Shown here one piece after another: positions 36,452 through 47,499 of a stretch of 64,000 bases of DNA. The DNA comes from Guillardia theta CCMP2712 (taxonomy: Eukaryota; Cryptophyceae; Pyrenomonadales; Geminigeraceae). The position numbers and the translations under genes were made by a program. Positions within the stretch are counted from its first letter, which is position 1, and each line of letters opens with the position of its first letter. The notes under the pieces were generated by a model, which saw nothing but the letters and a program-made list of their open reading frames with translations, ran no database searches and had not been told where the DNA came from. The stretch spans positions 1-64,000 of the forward strand of contig NW_005434510.1 in NCBI RefSeq assembly GCF_000315625.1. Reading direction: 5' to 3'.

Positions 36452-37901
36452 TTAACGAATGCTGTTGGCGCCTAACAATGACCGACTGGCTTGCTCATCT
36501 TTGAGTTTAGAAGCACTGTTCCTCCCAGCTCCGAATATTCTCCAGAATCTGATGGTTTCATCAGCTGCAGCTGACACCACGGTCGTGCCATCCTGGAGCA
36601 AATCAGTAAGATCCTACAACAAGTCTTTCATGGTACTCTTACAGGGCTCTTTGCCATATGGAGCACCCTAGCCTGATGTCCGGTTAACTCCGTGACCTTC
36701 TGCAGGCGTCCAGAGCCGAAGTGTCTCCACAGAATCAGCTGATTGTGTGTGAAGCCATGGGAGGATACAAACTCCTTGTCATGGATAGACCACTCGATCG
36801 CGCACACCTGTAAGGTAAATCAGTCGCCGTTCAAATGATTGAATGGGGGAGCCGGACCTGCGATTTAGTGTCGACCTCGTTGAAGCAGGTGCCGTTTGAG
36901 GTGTTCCACAGGCAAATTTTTCTATCGGCGGTTCCTCCACCTGACGCTAGAGTGTTGTGTTGAAAGGGGCACCAAGCGAGCGCTTTCACTGCAGCTCGAT
37001 GACGCTCTATGCACAACCTTGGGCGATTGTTTCGCGCCTCCCAGATGAACAGAACGTTGTCATTCCCCCCTGACGCAAGCTGGTTTGCTTGAGGGGACCA
37101 TTTCAGCCCGCAGACTTCATGACGATGTCCATGTAGAGATGCGATCTTGTGATTATTTGCACGAGTATCATGGTGAATGATCTGACAGTCCCTGGACCCG
37201 CTGCTGAGGGAGGAGCCCGTGCTCCACGTGAGGCTGGACACCCGCTGTTCATGGCCTCGGAGAGTTCTGACCAGAGAGCTTGTGCTCACGTCCCATAACT
37301 GAATCTCTGCGGAGTGAGTTCCAACGGCAAGTGTGTTACCTGAACCCCATGACAAGGAGGTTATGATGTCGCCTCTGCCGTCTGTCTGCATCAACTTGTG
37401 TGCAGCACCTGTACTTGCATTCCAGAGAAACACTGATTGATTTAGTGCAACTGCAAGAACATTTGTGGGGCTCCAGTCTAGAAGGTTCAGGTAGTAGTCG
37501 TCTACGATCTGCGGGGCATCTAAAATCTTATCTGCTGACTTAGGGATGAACCGTGAGATTTTCTTCTTGGATGGTGATGACAGGCTGGGTGAGGTAGGGA
37601 GATCATTCACAGTGTAGCTACCTAGACCTTTGGATGGTGATGCTGGTGACAAGCTAGCTGACAAGGATAACAGCTTCTCATTTGGTGACATGTAAGGGTA
37701 AACTAATTCCTTGAGCGCCCGTTTGTAATCTTGCTTAGTTGGTGATGTTTCGACTTCATTACTATTTATCTTACCGTTTTCTTGCTGTTGAAAAACACTC
37801 AAGTCAGAAACAATGTCTAGACGTCTAGGTATGAACCGGTCAGTATACTTAGCCTTTGGCGACATAGCTTTGCTGGGGCTAAAACTGAGATCAAGAGACA
37901 T
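36452..37901 (-). CDS. FZR1: CDH1/FZR1-type APC/C activator (WD40)
   Basis: Three exons (36858-37901, about 36643-36807, 36452-36592), 449 residues. CDH1 loads substrates onto the anaphase-promoting complex in late mitosis and G1. Visible features are the C-box DRFIPRR at residues 21-27, Ser-Pro-rich CDK-type sites (SPSK, SPNEK, SPASPSK), SADKILDAPQIVDDYYLNLL, seven WD40 blades (for example LRGHEQRVSSLTW, LHGHRHEVCGLKWSP, SGGNDNVLFIWE) and a final Ile-Arg tail (GANSIR), which docks on APC3/CDC27. The KILDAP segment and C-box variant favour CDH1 over CDC20. Upstream lies a triplicated 26-bp repeat. Confidence 0.95.
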
Positions 37902-38267
37902 GTGGGAACCTGGAGGGGATCAAGTGGTTGCAGGTGATGTCAAGCACAAGTGGTTGCAGGTGATGTCAAGTACAAGGGGTTGCAGGTGATGTCAAGTACA
38001 AGGCAGCGGGTAGGATGTCACGGTGAAAGCGACTGAGCTGAGCGATCGCGCGATGAGCAGAGGTTGAGGTATTGTAAGTACCCTCACCCCTTCAAAAGAG
38101 GTTTGAAGGGGGGGTACTCCTCCTCCTGCGATCCTCTAAAATTGCCGTTGCAAATTTGTGGCCCTCATCCCCTCACGTCTTATGAGGCTTCGGTTTAATT
38201 GTTTTACCTTATTATAATAGTACTGCCCATAAACTACTTTAGCTCATACGTTTCTATCCCCGTCACC
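37902..38267. other. Short divergent promoter region between FZR1 and the MFS gene
   Basis: It contains the 26-bp triplicate repeat (37921-38003) and a C-rich stretch at 38080-38185. FZR1 and the ATG22-like gene diverge from here, so both promoters must lie within about 365 bp. Confidence 0.5.
37921..38003. repeat. Three copies of a 26-bp repeat upstream of FZR1
   Basis: Copies start at 37921, 37947 and 37973 and share CAAGNGGTTGCAGGTGATGT with one to three changes. Spacing is exactly 26 bp. Location just upstream of the FZR1 start codon makes a regulatory or 5'-UTR role possible. Confidence 0.85.
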
Positions 38268-41182
38268 ATGGCTGCGAAGAGCTGGCTGGGTATGGCAGGC
38301 CTGCGGGAGGAGCAGGTGGCCTGGTCGCTCTTCGATGCCGGATGCTGGGGCTACGTCAGTGTAACGCTCTCTTGCCTCCTCCCTCTCGTGCTGAAGCAGC
38401 AGACTCCTGCCTCCATCGAGAAGGTAAAGCACCACGATCGTGAGATGGGAAAATCAAGCACATGTCGATGGCGCTTGATGCGGGGTGGATTACTTCACCA
38501 TGCACTTCTCCTTACTTTGCTAGTTGACATCGTTTGATGTTCACGTGTTCAATCTTCCATCCACTTGTCCTTACTTTCCTAATTGACATCGTTTGATATT
38601 CACGTGTTCAATCTTCTCTTCTTTGTGTCACTGACTCTTAATGTTTGCAGTACGTCTCGGCCGTCTGGGCAAACGCAGTGGCGGTAGGAACACTTCTCGC
38701 TGGGATCCTCTGCCCATTCATCGGAGCCATGGTGGATCAACTCGCGCTGAGGAAGGTGACCGTCCTGGTCTCTGGGTTCGTCACTTGCATCTTCCTCTCT
38801 GTCGCCGTGTCCATCGACGTGGAACAGTGGCCGGCAATGGTCGGGTTTGCAGTGATTGGCGTAATGTTCTACAGTCTCATGCAAGCTGTCTACAACTCGC
38901 TACTTGTGCACGTCTCCGAGACCAGCGAGGATGAGGTTGTCTTCGTCTCTGCTGTCCAGTGCGCCATCGGCAACTTCGGCGCCATGGTGCTCATGACAGC
39001 GTTGGGTCTGGAGGAGGCAAAACATTCTAAGAAAGTCATTCCGATCGACTATGTGCAGCGCTGCTTCCTGTGGAGCGCTCTTTGGTTCTTCTTGTTTGCA
39101 CTCCCGTTTGCGTTTGTGTATCAGGAGGAGCCTCGACATGGGAAAGTGCACAACGTGAACTTGACACATCAAGTGAGGTCGGCGATCAGCGCCTTCAAAA
39201 TGTCGCTGCAGGTTTCAATCCTCTCCTCTTCTCCCGCTTCCCGTCGCTCACTCACGTCAGAACCGCGAGCTGCTCAAGTACATGATAGCCACACTGATCT
39301 ACAGGTGAAGTTGAGGACGAGAGAAGGAAACTTTCTGATCTGGTTGATAGCGACGCCTCCTCAACCCTCTTTTCCGTGTACATGGTGTATGCTGCTCAGA
39401 TCGGAATCTCGAATGCTGTGCTGGTGATTCTCGACACTCACTCCTCCTCTTCCTTCTGACCTGCCATAAGTTACATTGCGCTGTTCTGAATCGCTGGATC
39501 AATGTGTTCATGGGATTCGGGTAATCCATTGCCCTGTTTCACCTTCCTTCCTTCTTTTCCTTCTCCGCTGCCCCCTCCCTCCCTCCCTCCCTCTCCTCCT
39601 CCTCCTCCTCCTCCTCTTTCTCCCTTATCTCTGCTCGCCCCAAACTACCCAGCTTCCAATCCCCTTTCTGGTTCGCTGACAGCTTGTGCAAGTTGGTACT
39701 ACCTGTCGAGACTGATCGGATCGAGGGTGAGAGCAAGAGAGGTCGAGGGGCTGTGACGTGTTCCGCAGGTTTGCTTCCTCCTCTCCATGTCCCTCACCCT
39801 CCTTAGCGCCATCGCGTGCGCCGTCATGCACACAGACTTTGACTTCTGGGTGAGGAGAGAGCGAAGGGGAGGAGGAAGAGTGGGCAGAGGAAGAGCATGA
39901 AAATGGATGGAGTTTGAGATTCAGGAGAAGACGCAGCAGCAAAACATGGTCATGAGGAGGAGGAGGAGGAGGAGGAGGAGAAATGGGGGGCTAAGGCTGG
40001 TAGGTAAATGAGAAGAGAGGGAAGGAGGGAGAGATAGAGGAAGGCAAGGAGCGAACGAGAGAGCTCAGGAGGGAGGAGGGGAGAGAGCGAGCGAGCGAGC
40101 AAGGGCTGGGGGAGAGATCGAGCGAGGGATTGAGAGTCTGAGTGTTTGCAGGTGATGAACTTGATCCTCTCTCTCGCGGGGTCTGGCGGCTACATCTTCT
40201 CGGAAAGTTTCGACATGTCGCGCAGTCGATCTGATTGTGATGCAGAGAGTTTTGCTCGCGCGACTGACTACCAAAGACAACACCGCACAGGTTCCCATCT
40301 CCTACCGTCTACCTCCTGCCTCCTCTCCTCTCTTCTCTTCTCCTCTCCTCTCCTCACCTCACCTCACCTCTCCTATCCTATCCTATCCTATCCTATCCTA
40401 TCCTATCCTCTCCTCTCCTCTCCTCTCCCATCCTCTCTTCTCCTATCCTCTCTTCTCCTGTGCTTCAACTTGCTTCCTTACTCCGCTCATCATCTTCCTT
40501 CTGCAGCATTTTGGCTTCATGGCAGGAGTCTCCCGGGTCTCGGGCATGCTTGGTCCTCTCCTTTACGCCGCCATCATCGCGGTCGGAGGAGCACGTGCAG
40601 GTTCTTCTTGCCTCCTACTCCTGCCCCTGCGCTTGCGCCTGCTCCTATTTCACCTGCTCTCCTGCTCCTCTCCTCATGACTCCGTCGTTTCCTTCCAGCT
40701 CTTGTCGGCCTGGCAGTCTTCTCGGTCCCTGGAATCTACTTGATGGCAGACGTTGACTTTGAGGTCAGCAAGCTGATCAACTTCTCCTGATTCCTTCCTC
40801 CTCCTCCATCTTCTTTATCCTCCTCTCTCCTCTTCCTCTTCTCTCCTGCTCCTCTTCTCTCCTCCTCCTCTTCTCTCCCCCTCCTCTTCTCTCCTGCTCC
40901 TCTTCTCTCCTCCTCCTCTTCTCTCCCCCTCCTCTTCTCTCCTTCTCCTCTTCTCTCCTGCTCCCTGCTCCTTCCAATGCGCAGGACCTCACTTTGTCCT
41001 TGAATCAACCATCTCCCTCGCATGACTACTTTCACAACATCCTCGACTCTACCCCGCCTTTCACCCCCCTCCTCCGTCTCTCTCTCCCCTCCTCTCCTGA
41101 CAATTTCCTTGGCTATCAGACTGGTCGGCAGTGCACGGAGTCGATGCCAATCGACTTCGACGAACCCCAGGAAGGCGATTAA
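38268..41182 (+). CDS. ATG22-like major facilitator transporter
   Basis: About ten exons; secure ones are 38268-38423, 38651-39211, 39261-39304 and 39351-39423, then pieces near 39468-39520, 39769-39849, 40151 onward, 40507-40601, 40700-40762 and a last one from about 40985 to the stop at 41182. The N-terminus EQVAWSLFDAGCWGYVSVTL matches the W-x-L-[FY]-D-x-[AG] signature of the ATG22/UMF1 branch, known from yeast vacuolar amino-acid efflux. Later spans include AVWANAVAVGTLLAGILCPF and VFVSAVQCAIGNFGAMVL, and the LLARLTTKDNTAQHFGFMAG block corresponds to the family's SR-LFARLIP---AEFFGFY. The C-terminal tail is hydrophilic. Introns carry CT- and CCTAT-type tandem repeats. Exons near 40151-40290 are uncertain. 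Substrate unknown. Confidence 0.8.
40365..40440. repeat. (CCTAT)n / (CCTCT)n pentanucleotide repeat in intron
   Basis: About seven CCTAT units followed by CCTCT units, inside an intron of the ATG22-like gene. Confidence 0.85.
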
Positions 41183-41895
41183 CATCAGAATCTCTTCTTC
41201 TTCCTCCTCCTCCTTCCTTCTTCCCCGCCTCCTCCTTCCTCTCTCCCCCGTCTCCTTCCTCCCTCCCCTGTTTCCCGTACCATCCTCCTCTGGTTTCCCA
41301 TCCTTTCCCCCGCCATCTTCCCCATCCCTCCCTCATCCTCCCTCGGCTTCCTAACCGAGTCCTTCGCTCGTCGCGCCATCTTTCTTTGCAACAACGTGAC
41401 TTTAGTTTTACTCCCCTCCCTCACTTCCCCTGCGAGAATCTGCCTCGTCCTGCCCACCGACTTAGTGGAAAGAAACCAGAAGAGAAGAGGGAGAGGAGGG
41501 AGAGGAGGAGGGGACGAAGAGGGGGTTTGGGGTGGGCTGGGGGGAAAGGGGAGGAGGAAGGAGAAGAATAAGTGGCACCTCCGTGTCCCCGTTGATTGCT
41601 TCCTTTCCCCCGCATCTGACTGTTGGCCTCCCGCACTTGCCTGCTCGGCTCCTTCATGTCCCCTCCCCTCCCCTCCCTTCCTCTCCCTCCCCTCCCCTTC
41701 CTCTCCCTCCCCTCCCCTTCCCTCTCCCTCCCTCCCTCCCCTTCCCTCCCCTCTCCTTCTCTCCCTTCCTTCACCTCGCCATGTCCGTCGCCTTAATCGC
41801 CTCCACTCGTCCTCCTCTGTCTGGCACTCGACCTATCAAAACCTAGCGTAACGAGTCAGTCCCCGACTCCCTACCATCTTCCTCCTTCCTTGTTC
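41183..41895. other. Convergent intergenic region, pyrimidine-rich low complexity
   Basis: CT-rich throughout, with a (CCCTCC)n stretch at 41655-41760. Frames up to 151 codons occur on both strands, but all are low-complexity Pro/Ser/Leu or Arg/Glu/Gly. Confidence 0.55.
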
Positions 41896-42770
41896 TCACA
41901 CCTCGCTCTCCTTCTCCCCCTCCCCTCCCCCCACCTTCCTTCCTCCGCCTTCCTCCTGCTCCTCCTGGTCCTCCTCCTCCTCCTCCTCCTCCTCCTCCTC
42001 TTCCTGCTTGAGTGCGCAGCCGAAGATCCTGGAGGGGATGCACAAGCTCGCGATGCTGGAGCGGGAGCAGTAGAGGTCATAGACGGTGAAGGAAGGGTCC
42101 TTCTGCTCAAACAAGTGAGCGAGGAGACGTAGGAGGAGGGAGGCGGAGGAGGAGGGAGGCGGAGGAGGAGGGAGGCGGAGGAGGAGGGAGGCGGAGGAGG
42201 AGGGAGGCGGAGGAGGAGGGAGGCGGAGGAGGAGGGAGGCGGAGGAGGAGGGAGACGGAGGAGGAGGGAGACGTAGGAGGAGGGAAGGTGGCAAGTTGCC
42301 AGGCAAAGCAAGTTGCGACCTTGAGGAGGGCGATGCGTCCCCGTACAGATTCGATGAGATGAGAATTCTGAGCGAACGTGAGGAGAAGAGAAGGAAAGGG
42401 GAAGGCGTGAGAAGAGAGAAGGAGGAGAGACGAGGGAGCGAGAAGAGGAGGAGAGGAGGAGAGGAGGAGAGGAGGAGAGGAGGAGAGGAGGAGAGGAGGA
42501 CTTGGAGGAGGTGACTGACTTCAGCTGTAGAATAAGAGAAGCACTTGGCCAGCACGTCGATGCGCTGCAGGAGCATCTGAACGTCTCCGTCATCAGCCGC
42601 CTGTCAAAGTCGAGGAGCGTCACCTCTTTGCGCAGAGAATACTCGGAGCGAAACTCTTGGGATATGTCGGACAAGATGACAACCTAAGCGACATTGTCAA
42701 TAAACATGAAATCATCATTATCTTCTTCTTCTTCTTCTTCTTCTTCTTCTTCTTCTTCTTCTTCTTCTTC

Positions 42771-42811
<41 letters not shown>

Positions 42812-43399
42812 CGTCATCGTCATCGTCATCACCATCATCATTACCATCACCATCACCAGCACTTGTCACCTGCTCTTCGGAGAGACATCCTCTAGGCAGC
42901 AAGAAGTCTCCGAGATAATCAGCAGGAAGGCGAGCAAGCTCCATCCTCGCGTACTCGCACGCGAAGAGGAGGATGGCAGTTGCTTTTCCCGCCTCCCTCG
43001 CACCCACCTTCATCCCCACTGCTCTCATCACCTGCTGCAGCACAAACTTCCTGTACAAGTCCGTCGCATCTTGCAAGCTCGGCTGGAGGGCAGGAGCCTC
43101 TTTGTCCCCCCATTGTCTACCCCCTCGTCGCTCCTCCTTCTCCTCCAAGTCCACGAGCATCTGCGCGCATTGCAACTCCGCGACCAAAAACTCGAGCGCG
43201 TGGAATCTCAACTTGGGGGAGGAGAGGCGGCAAAGTTTGTCGTCGCAGCCTCTCTCACGGAGGAAGAGCTCGACATGCTGCCGATGCGAACAACTGTGAA
43301 GCGTGAGGGACGAGGAGGATAAGAGAAGAGAGAAAGAGGCTAGAGATTGATAGGGGGGAGGAAGGGAGGAGGGAGAGAGGGAGGGAGCGGGGAGAAATG

Positions 43400-43459
<60 letters not shown>

Positions 43460-43697
43460 TATGAGGGTATCGAGTTAAGGGAGGGGGCGAGAAGGGTTCT
43501 TACTTGCTTCCTGGACTTCCTTCCAGCGATCTGACTCGTTCGATGAGGCGGCGGCAGATCTCGAGGAAGCGAACGGCTCCGTCCGGGGTGGTGAGGGTAG
43601 AGGTCAGCCGCTCCTCGTCTATCTGCTCGGGATCGAACATGCTGAGGTCGGTGAGGCGCTCAGACAAAGAAGTTAAGAGATCGTAGGTGACGTTCAA
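41896..43697 (-). CDS. FAM98: FAM98 family protein (tRNA-ligase/RNA-associated)
   Basis: Pieces in order on the minus strand: an N-terminal exon (43504 to about 43697, maybe further 5') with MFDPEQIDEERL and GAVRFLEICRRLIERVRSLE; an exon at about 42885-43285 with LRFHALEFLVAELQCAQMLV (family: -LISELEAARML-) and RKFVLQQVMRAVGMK; an exon with VVILSDISQEFRSEYSLRKE spliced over 51 bp to MLLQRIDVLAKCFSYSTAE (family: EYRVRREMLLKRLDVT-QSF); and a last exon with SFTVYDLYCSRSSIASLCIP and a poly-Glu tail, ending at 41896. FAM98 proteins are part of the tRNA-splicing ligase complex with DDX1 and RTCB in animals. No in-frame Met lies upstream of MFDPEQ (43640), so the start may be there or in an upstream exon. 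Introns hold three separate tandem repeats. Confidence 0.78.
42122..42285. repeat. GA-rich minisatellite in FAM98 intron (15-bp-type unit)
   Basis: About ten copies of a GAGGAGGGAGGCGGAG-like unit in tandem, nearly perfect. Confidence 0.85.
42722..42812. repeat. (TTC)n-(TCA)n compound microsatellite in FAM98 intron
   Basis: About 17 TTC triplets followed by about a dozen TCA triplets and imperfect TCG/TCA units. Confidence 0.92.
43399..43460. repeat. (CAGG)n microsatellite in FAM98 intron
   Basis: About 15 uninterrupted CAGG units. Confidence 0.94.
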
Positions 43698-43873
43698 GGA
43701 CGTATCCTCCTCCTCCTTCTCCTCCTTCTCCTCCTTCTCCTCCTTCTTCGCTTCTTCCTTGTTCGTCTCTGTTTCTATTTTGTGACAAGAGCTTGCAGCA
43801 CGATCTCAACTGTTACCTCGAATTTCTCTCTGATTTTGCTCGAACTTTGAGATTTTTCTGTGGAAATGAAACT

Positions 43874-44640
43874 TCACACGCGTGTCCTCTGGCATTCTCG
43901 ACACACCCACCTGTTCCCCTCAGAAGCTTGTACAACATGCTTCTCGCCTCCATTCGTGGCTTTCTCAGCATCCCCTTGACTGTTGCGCACTGACTGTGCA
44001 GGAGCAGCGAGAGCAGCGGGATGCGAAGATTCTGATGCTTTCGACGCGGCAGGAGAGGATTTGACTCCTCCTATCGTCTTGTTAAGGAAGCCTGTGACCT
44101 GAGCACAAACATCATCCACAACACGCTCAGCTGCCGACCGACCGCTTGGAATTTCTTGTTGCTCCTCGGCTTATTCGGCGGATTTCTCGAGTTTGCAGGA
44201 GGCGGAAGCTTAGCCTCCTTGACTTCCCTCTGCTTCTCCGCCGCCTCGGTCGCCACGTCATCATCGTCGCCCTTGGGTTCCACTCACTCTAATCGTTGAG
44301 GGGCAGCAGAGGCTGACCTGGACATGCTTGTGAGGTTTCTTGAGGTTCAGATCGTCTTCAAGGTATCGGATGTGTTTCTCATGCACCTCCTGCCATTCTT
44401 GTCACCAACATCTTTCGCTCTTCCGCCCTCTCACGCACGTGCCATCCCTCGTCCTCGTACCCCTCATACATCACGAGTCGTCTGTCGGGCCCAACCACTT
44501 CACCTGCTCTCAGAGTCAACGGCAGCACAACTCGAGAGCTGATACCAAGAGCTGCCTTGTACCAGAGTCCATCCTCGTAGTACTTGGCCTCCACAACTGT
44601 GTGCGACTGATCCAAAAACTCAGCGAACATCTAAGAACCT
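43874..44640 (-). CDS. Tudor/agenet-like protein (5' end uncertain)
   Basis: Exon pieces by hand: about 44441-44640 (from MFAEFLDQSHTVVEAKYYED), spliced over 49 bp to an exon at about 44310-44392 (EVHEKHIRYLEDDLNLKKPH), then an exon from about 44282 down to 44147 and, over a 44-bp intron, VTGFLNKTIGGVKSSP to the stop at 43874. Joined, EDGLWYKA and RLVMYEGYEDEGW-EVHEKHIRYL form a Tudor-like fold pattern (aromatic cage-type YEGYE...W). The rest is Lys/Pro/Ser/Ala-rich, ending in a short Cys pair, RWVCREC. Tudor modules read methyl-lysine or methyl-arginine. The first Met follows an AG, so an upstream exon is possible. FAM98 starts only about 200 bp downstream on the same strand, so a joint transcript cannot be ruled out. 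Confidence 0.55.
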
Positions 44641-44715
44641 CGGAGGTCGCACATGATCGTGGGTCGAATGAACTATGGGAGACATAGAAGCCGGTGCAAT
44701 CTGCATCAAAGTTCA

Positions 44716-44788
44716 TCTCCTCCTCCTCCTCTTCCTCTTCCTCCTCCTCCTCCTCCTCCTCCTCCTCCTCCTCCTCCTCCTCCTCCTC
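44716..44788. repeat. (CTC)n microsatellite
   Basis: Over 20 CTC (GAG) triplets with two TTC interruptions. Confidence 0.92.
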
Positions 44789-45072
44789 TCTCCCACTCAT
44801 GATTCTGCTCCTGCTCCTCCCTTCCTCCTCCTCCTGTATCTTTCTCACATCAAAGTTCTTCAAGTGTTGCAACCCGGCTGGTTTCGTGCTTCGGTGGAAG
44901 CCCTGAGCCTTGACAACGGCACGTCAGTAGAGTCACTTGCTCTACTCGCGTCCTCACTCTGTTACTCTTGTGCGGACTTCTGGTCTGACCGCTGGATTTT
45001 CTCTCCTCCTCCTCTGTCGAGCTGCCCACTTGTTCTCGTTGCGGACGGCTCGACGCGGAGAGAGGGCGCACA

Positions 45073-45092
45073 TGCTGCTGCTGCTGCTGCTG

Positions 45093-45123
<31 letters not shown>

Positions 45124-45144
45124 GGCTGCTGCTGCTGCTGCTGT

Positions 45145-45189
<45 letters not shown>

Positions 45190-45210
45190 GGCTGCTGATG
45201 CTGATGCTGT

Positions 45211-45243
<33 letters not shown>

Positions 45244-45410
45244 GGTTGCTGCTGCTGCTGCTGTGGCTGCTGTGGTGGCTGCTGTGGCTGCTGTGGCTGC
45301 TGCTGCTGCTGGGACTGTTGCGAATGCTGATGCTGGTGTTTGTACTGCTGGTGACGGTGATGCTGCTGCTGTGGCTGTTGTTGCTGCTGTTGTCTGTTTT
45401 GATGATGCGC
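45073..45410. repeat. Long interrupted (CTG)n/(CAG)n tract, cut by assembly gap
   Basis: About 110 triplets, mostly CTG with CTGTGG interruptions, continuing to the edge of the N run. The true length is unknown because the gap starts in or next to the repeat. Confidence 0.94.
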
Positions 45411-45510
45411 NNNNNNNNNNNNNNNNNNNNNNNNNNNNNNNNNNNNNNNNNNNNNNNNNNNNNNNNNNNNNNNNNNNNNNNNNNNNNNNNNNNNNNNNNN
45501 NNNNNNNNNN
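45411..45510. other. Assembly gap (100 N)
   Basis: Exactly 100 unknown bases. The round size suggests a fixed placeholder rather than a measured gap. Confidence 0.99.
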
Positions 45511-45821
45511 TCTCCTCCTCTCCGCTCCCTCTCCTCCCCTCCCTTCTCCTCCGTCTCCCTCCCCTCCCTTCCTCTCCTTCTCTCCTCTCCCTCCCACTCC
45601 GCTCCCCTCTCCCTCCTTTCCTCTCCCTCCCTTCCCTCTTGCCCTCGCTCTCTGCCATCCCTATCCTCTCCCATCGCTGTTTGTTGTGTGGTCCCACCAT
45701 TTGCACTACCCCTCTCTTTGATCAGTACCCCTGTACCTTACTAAGAACTACCCCCATTTGATCTATACTCTCCCTCACACTTCAGAACCCTACCCCTTCA
45801 TCAGTATACGGGCATTGCGCC

Positions 45822-47465
45822 ATGCGGATAGCGGTGGAGGGGTGCGGGCATGGGGCGCTAGAGGAGATCTACGAGGCGATGGCGGAGACAGAGAGGAGGA
45901 ACGACTTCAAGTTCGACCTCCTCCTAGTCTGCGGGGACTTCCAGGCCGTCAGGAACCAGCAGGACCTGAACTGCATGGCGGTACCACAGAAATACAGAAC
46001 GATGAACAGGTGAAGTCACTCAACGCATGCAGTGGTGGCAGGAGTAGCTGACTCCCCTTCCTCCAGCTTCCACAAGTACTACTCGGGTCAGCTCATCGCT
46101 CCTATCCTCACCATCTTCATCGGCGGCAACCACGAGGCCTCGAACCACCTCTGGGAGCTCTACCATGGCGGCTGGGTCGCACCCAACATCTTCTTCCTCG
46201 GGTACTCTGGCGCCATCACGGTAGGAGGCGTCAGGATCGCAGGGCTGTCGGGGATCTACAAGAGCATGCACTACCGGCAGGGGCACTGGGAACACCCGCC
46301 CTATGACCAGAGCAGCATGAGGAGTGCGTACCATGTTCGCGAGTATGAAGTTTGGAAGCTAGGGATGATGACAGGACACGTTGACATCTTTCTTTCTCAT
46401 GACTGGCCGAGGTTCCTTCTCCTTCCTCTTCCTGCGACATCACATGCTCAAGTTGCCCTGCAGAGGTATCACCAGGCATGGCGACGAGAAGCGGCTCCTG
46501 AGGACGAAACGCTTCCTGGAGGAGGAAGTTCGGAACAATGTGCTGGGGAATCCGTACACTACTCCTCTCATTGACAAGCTGAAGCCTGTAGACTTGAGAG
46601 AAGCTTCCTGCTGATGCCTGACGCTCCTCGCAGAGCTACTGGTTTGCTGCTCACTTGCACACCAAGTTTGCTGCGGTCTATGAAGTGAGTGTGTGGACAG
46701 CAGCCGATGATGATCTCAATGTTGCTTGACAGCACAAGGACACAGACAAGTGCACAAAGTTCTTGTCGCTGGATAAATGCCTGCCCAACAGAGACTTCCT
46801 GCAGGTGCTGCTACCCTCTTGCTCTGTCGCTTCGTCCTCTTCCTCCTCTCAACAAGTGTCTTCTCGCTCCTCCCCTCCCTTCGCAATGTTTCTTGCTTCC
46901 TCTACCATGAATCTTCCTCTGCAGCATGCCTGTCTTCTTCTTCTGCTCCTCTCGCAAAGTTCTGATCGCTCCTGTGTTTGCTAGGCCATTCACATCGAGA
47001 CAGCAGAGTCAGCGGCCGGAGAGGACCTCTCCTCCTCCCTCCGCTATGACCCTGAGTGGCTCGCGATCATGCGGTGAGACTGAGAGGAGAGGAAAAGCAG
47101 AGGATTAGGATCGAGCGAGAGATGGAGAGGAGGGGAGGGGAGAGGAGAGGAGAGGAGGAAGGAGGAGAGGAGAGGAGGAGGGGAGGCAGCAGAGGACAAG
47201 GGGTGAGAAGGGGACAGGAGCAGGAGTGAAGGACAAAGCGGGCAGGGATGTGATGATTGCTGCAGAGCAGCAGAACCCTACAGATCTCTTGGGCGGCAAG
47301 CTGTGATGCTGCCTGATCCAGAGACGTTCCGGGCTGAAGTTGACAAGCGTAAACTTCATCATGCGCGAAGACTGTATTACTGACTTGAAACTCTCCTCCG
47401 CCTCCGCCTCATCCTCTTCCTCTTCCTCTTCCTCTTCCTCTTCCTCTTCCTCTTCCTCTTCCTCT

Positions 47466-47499
<34 letters not shown>

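Larger units (their letters stand above)
44641..45821. other. Repeat-rich region around an assembly gap
   Basis: It contains a (CTC)n tract, a long interrupted CTG/CAG tract, the N gap, CT-rich sequence (45511-45660) and a C-rich tract (45690-45805) that leads into DBR1. A minus-strand frame through the CAG tract would encode poly-Gln/Pro, and a plus-strand frame poly-Ala or poly-Leu; neither is supported as a gene, though the poly-Gln frame on the minus strand could be the missing N-terminus of the Tudor-like gene. Confidence 0.45.

Noticed and set aside
41022-41851. Forward and reverse frames of 90-151 codons
   Set aside because: Pyrimidine-rich low complexity between convergent genes; the real last exon of the ATG22-like gene ends at 41182.
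42657-43322. 221-codon forward frame with poly-Phe and poly-Ile
   Set aside because: Antisense of FAM98 exons plus the TTC/TCA intron microsatellite.
44675-45761. Long forward frames through the CTG tract and gap (poly-Leu/Ala)
   Set aside because: They span an N gap and consist of triplet repeats; no independent support.
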